A DNA stretch of 8,893 nucleotides from Thermoanaerobaculia bacterium (lineage in GTDB: Bacteria; Acidobacteriota; Thermoanaerobaculia; Multivoradales; JAHEKO01). Below are positions 6,736 through 8,893 of the stretch, in pieces. The position numbers were made by a program, and so were the translations under genes. The stretch covers positions 1 to 8,893 of the forward strand of contig JARFQS010000386.1 in assembly GCA_029287645.1 (NCBI GenBank). Direction: 5' to 3'. Numbering within the stretch: position 1 is the first letter of the stretch; the number at the start of each line of letters is the position of its first letter. The notes under the pieces are model-generated. The model worked only from the letters and a program-made list of their open reading frames with translations. It was not told where the DNA came from and did no database searches.

Positions 6736-7178
6736 TCCAACCCGTAGCCCAGCTGGATGGAGGCCCCAGCAGGCAGAGTCAGGTTTCTGCAGTCGGGATG
6801 GCTTTTCAGAACAGTTCTCTTCTTGCCGTCGAGCATGATTTTGCGACGCGAGCCCCGGCGCGAGAAGCGATAGACATCGCGGTCGACATGCCTGTAGCCA
6901 GGTGGCGGCTCGACAGGCTCTTCTGGAGGGGTTCCCAGGGACGCCAGTTGTGAGCAGTGATCGTAGGGGTAGCGGCGGGGTCGGACCGGATCATAGGGTG
7001 GCGTCCACTCCCAGACCATCTCCCCTCTACGGGTGACCTCGAAGGCTTTGCCGCCGCGGCTCGACGTGATGAGGACACTGCCGGTGGGCAGGGGCTGCTC
7101 GATGGCTCCGGTCGGAGAGTAGAAGTCGCCGGATGCGTAGCTCCAGACGACCGGTCGATCCCTCGGGTCGATCTCCAT
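6714..7178 (-). pseudogene. Arylsulfotransferase-like fragment, N-terminally truncated
   Basis: The first Met-started reading gives 154 residues. MEIDPRDRPVVWSY, YSPTGAIEQPLPTGSVLI, GGKAFEVTRRGEMVWEWTPP resemble the later propeller blades of the bacterial arylsulfotransferase (ASST) family, whose members are usually about 400-600 residues. The family pattern continues in frame upstream of the Met (TRQSRV), up to an in-frame TAG at 7304-7302, so the Met at 7178 is probably internal. The second half (VDRDVYRF, TVLKSHPDCRNLTLPAGASIQLGYGLD) looks like a beta-sandwich start and then stops abruptly with QRKIRS. No signal peptide, ribosome site or N-terminal catalytic part is present. Most likely a decayed gene; a short expressed protein cannot be excluded. 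The family normally moves sulfate groups between phenolic compounds in the periplasm. Confidence 0.6.
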
Positions 7179-7429
7179 GACACGACTCTGTCGCGTCGGC
7201 GGTCGATCGGCGGCCTGCGGTGTTTTCTCGGGCCTGTCGCGTAGGAGTCTGAAGGCAGCCGGACTGCAGCAGAGTGCTCTCGATGCGATGTTTCGGTAGT
7301 TCTAGGCAAGGGAGCGGAGAGGCGATGATGGCAGTATCGAATTCAGAGTAGGATCGTTCCACTGCGGGTCCACGGACGGTGATGCCGATGTCAGGATCCT
7401 CTCTCATCAGCACCCACAAATCGCGCAGC
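7179..7429. other. Divergent spacer between the decayed locus and the TPR-like gene
   Basis: This 251-base stretch separates the minus-strand arylsulfotransferase-like fragment from the plus-strand gene. The part up to 7303 stays open in the fragment's frame but shows little family character beyond about 7193. In-frame plus-strand starts at 7379 (GTG), 7382 and 7388 (ATG) lie within it, so the plus-strand gene may begin up to 51 bases earlier. I see no convincing promoter pair, operator or RNA gene. Confidence 0.4.
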
Positions 7430-8893
7430 ATGGTTGCGCTTCGCCTGCTGTTTGCCCTCAAATTGTTTGCAGTCGCCCCCCTGTCGGCTGACCTTTGGTA
7501 TCAGCATTATCAGAGAGCCGAAGAGGCTCTGGAGGCAGAGCGTTGGGAAGAGGCGGTCGAGGAGCTGAATCAGGCGATCCAACGTCGGTGTGAATCCGGG
7601 GTGCGTGTTCGTACCTACGGGATGCGCACCACGGACTACCTGCCCTATATGAAGCTGGGAATTGCCTATCTGTCGCTCGGCCAGGAAGAGGCGGACCTTC
7701 AAGACTTCGATACCGAAGAGCGACTCGGAGCGATCGAGGCTTCCGAGAACACCTTGCAGGAAATGAGGTTCCTGAGGGAGAGAGCCGCCCAGAGCCTGGA
7801 GAGCAGACGGGAGGATGATCAGGGTCGAATTCGACAGATCCTCGCCGAGAGCCTCCGCGAGGCTCGTGATCTGCGGTCGGCCGGAAAGACCGATGAGGCG
7901 ATGACTGCGTTGGGCAGGGGGCTGGCCGTGGCCCCCGAGGACCCGGAGGCGACCCGCCTGATGGCGACTCTGCAGGAGGACGCTCGGCAGCGAGACCAGG
8001 AAGCCAGGGCCCAGACTCGTGCATCAACCATGGTGTCCGAGGGCCAGAGCCTTCTGGAGGAAGGCTCCTATGCCGAGGCGGCGAGTCGCTTCCGCGAGGC
8101 ATCGGAGCTGGTTCCTGACGATCGGCAGGTGGCGGAGCTTCTTCTTGAGGCCCAGCGTCTTCTCCGCGCCGAGCTCGGGGCTCAACGCCAGAGGGAATCC
8201 AGAGAAGAGCTCGTCCAGCAGGAGCTCGAGGAGGTCCGCAGGCTGGAGAGCGAAGGTCGATTGGACGAGGCACTGGAGAAGTTGCAGGCGATCATTGTCA
8301 TGCAGGAAGGTGGCAATGAGGCCCTCGCCATCGAGTCTCGACTCATCGGGGCCCGGGCGGCGGCGGAAGAGGAGCTGGCCAGCCAGCAGAGCCTGGCCGC
8401 GGAGTTGCAGGCGGCTGAGGCAGGTCTCTCCGATGGTCGATTCGAGGATGCGCTTACAGCGGCGAATCGGGCCCTGGCGCTGGAGCCCGGCAACGAGAGG
8501 GCCCTGGGTATCGTTGCACGCTCCTATCGTGAGCTGAGTCGTGTGCTCCTCGGTCGGGCTGCCGCTGGCAATATTCCTCCCGCCATCCGATTCGCCGACT
8601 TCCGGAAGGAGCAGGAGGACGGGTCCCTCGTGCAGCCGATCCGTGAAGCGGAGTTTCGATTGAGCGGCATGGTGATCGACAACTCGCCAGTTGTCATCGA
8701 CTGTCTGGATGGTACGGGCTCGATTCTGGAGACCGTCGCCAAGCATCAGCAGCTGGGGGACACCTACGTCACCGAGTTCCATGTCGACAAAGTTCTCGCC
8801 GCCGGCCCTGAAACCTTCAAGGTCGTGGCTACCGATGCGGAAGGGCTGGAATCCCGCAGCGAGTACGCCGTCAACTTCCAACCGCCCTGGTAC
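7430..8893 (+). CDS. Exported TPR-like helical-repeat protein with Ig-like segment, incomplete at the right edge
   Basis: The reading frame is open for 488 codons from the ATG at 7430 to the window end. A signal peptide is likely (residues 1-20; Leu/Ala/Phe-rich core, cleavage PLSA before DLWY). About five TPR-like helix pairs with the GxxxEA pattern follow, at about 24-52, 137-171, 198-233, 262-298 and 324-357 (GSYAEAASRFREASELVPDD is the clearest). Glu/Gln/Arg-rich helices between them may form coiled coil. Residues about 383-484 look like an Ig-like beta domain (EAEFRLSGMVID, ETFKVVATDAEG, SEYAVNFQPPWY). In similar proteins this precedes a membrane segment or another domain, which would lie outside the window. 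No strong ribosome site precedes 7430; ATG 7382 or 7388 would add HKSRS to the n-region and is a fair alternative. Function unknown; protein-protein scaffolding is inferred. Confidence 0.85.
   Translation, partial: MVALRLLFALKLFAVAPLSADLWYQHYQRAEEALEAERWEEAVEELNQAIQRRCESGVRVRTYGMRTTDYLPYMKLGIAYLSLGQEEADLQDFDTEERLGAIEASENTLQEMRFLRERAAQSLESRREDDQGRIRQILAESLREARDLRSAGKTDEAMTALGRGLAVAPEDPEATRLMATLQEDARQRDQEARAQTRASTMVSEGQSLLEEGSYAEAASRFREASELVPDDRQVAELLLEAQRLLRAELGAQRQRESREELVQQELEEVRRLESEGRLDEALEKLQAIIVMQEGGNEALAIESRLIGARAAAEEELASQQSLAAELQAAEAGLSDGRFEDALTAANRALALEPGNERALGIVARSYRELSRVLLGRAAAGNIPPAIRFADFRKEQEDGSLVQPIREAEFRLSGMVIDNSPVVIDCLDGTGSILETVAKHQQLGDTYVTEFHVDKVLAAGPETFKVVATDAEGLESRSEYAVNFQPPWY

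Noticed and set aside
7458..8881. Two long minus-strand frames (7458-8273 and 8024-8881) opposite the TPR-like gene
   Set aside because: The plus strand has a signal peptide, TPR-like periodicity and an unbroken 488-codon frame; the minus-strand products are low-complexity or featureless and lack ribosome sites.
1..8893. CRISPR arrays, tRNA or rRNA genes, insertion-sequence ends
   Set aside because: I saw no regularly spaced direct repeats, no tRNA-like cloverleaf, no transposase motif and no terminal inverted repeats; repeats present are protein-domain repeats.

Overview
The window reads as a stretch of a GC-rich bacterial chromosome. Exported multihaem c-type cytochromes, an HzsA-like PD40/cytochrome protein, a CRTAC1-type FG-GAP/ASPIC-UnbV propeller and an arylsulfotransferase-like fragment together are typical of Acidobacteriota and related uncultured soil or marine lineages. 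That taxonomic guess is inference; no marker gene is present.

The left three quarters is one tightly packed minus-strand operon, read right to left. It opens with an HzsA-like protein that has two CxxCH haem sites (4534-6423; TTG start behind a GAGGAG ribosome site). An ATGA overlap leads to a seven-bladed FG-GAP/ASPIC-UnbV protein (2912-4537). An 11-nt overlap then leads to a 960-residue, ten-CxxCH protein (40-2922; GTG start behind GGAGGTGG). Twelve bases after that stop, a further gene begins with its own GGAGGG site and runs off the left edge (1-27). All three complete proteins have N-terminal export signals, so the operon appears to make an extracytoplasmic redox assembly. The largest protein joins a tandem-duplicated tetrahaem cytochrome region, a seven-bladed YVTN propeller and a dihaem peroxidase/MauG-like domain. 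Its eight N-terminal haem sites repeat with an exact 178-residue offset.

Upstream of the operon (6424-6600) lies a non-coding leader. It holds a candidate extended -10 promoter, an 11-bp palindrome, a 14-bp hairpin close to the predicted transcript start, and a possible terminator for the preceding gene. That preceding minus-strand locus (6598 to about 7190) looks decayed: an arylsulfotransferase-like segment lacks most of its N-terminal part, and a family-like C-terminal tail (ending LKTLGYID) sits in another frame just downstream.

On the right, a plus-strand gene (from about 7430) runs off the window. It encodes an exported helical-repeat (TPR-like) protein of at least 488 residues with an Ig-like segment near the visible end. 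It is divergent from the decayed locus and has no visible functional link to the cytochrome operon.
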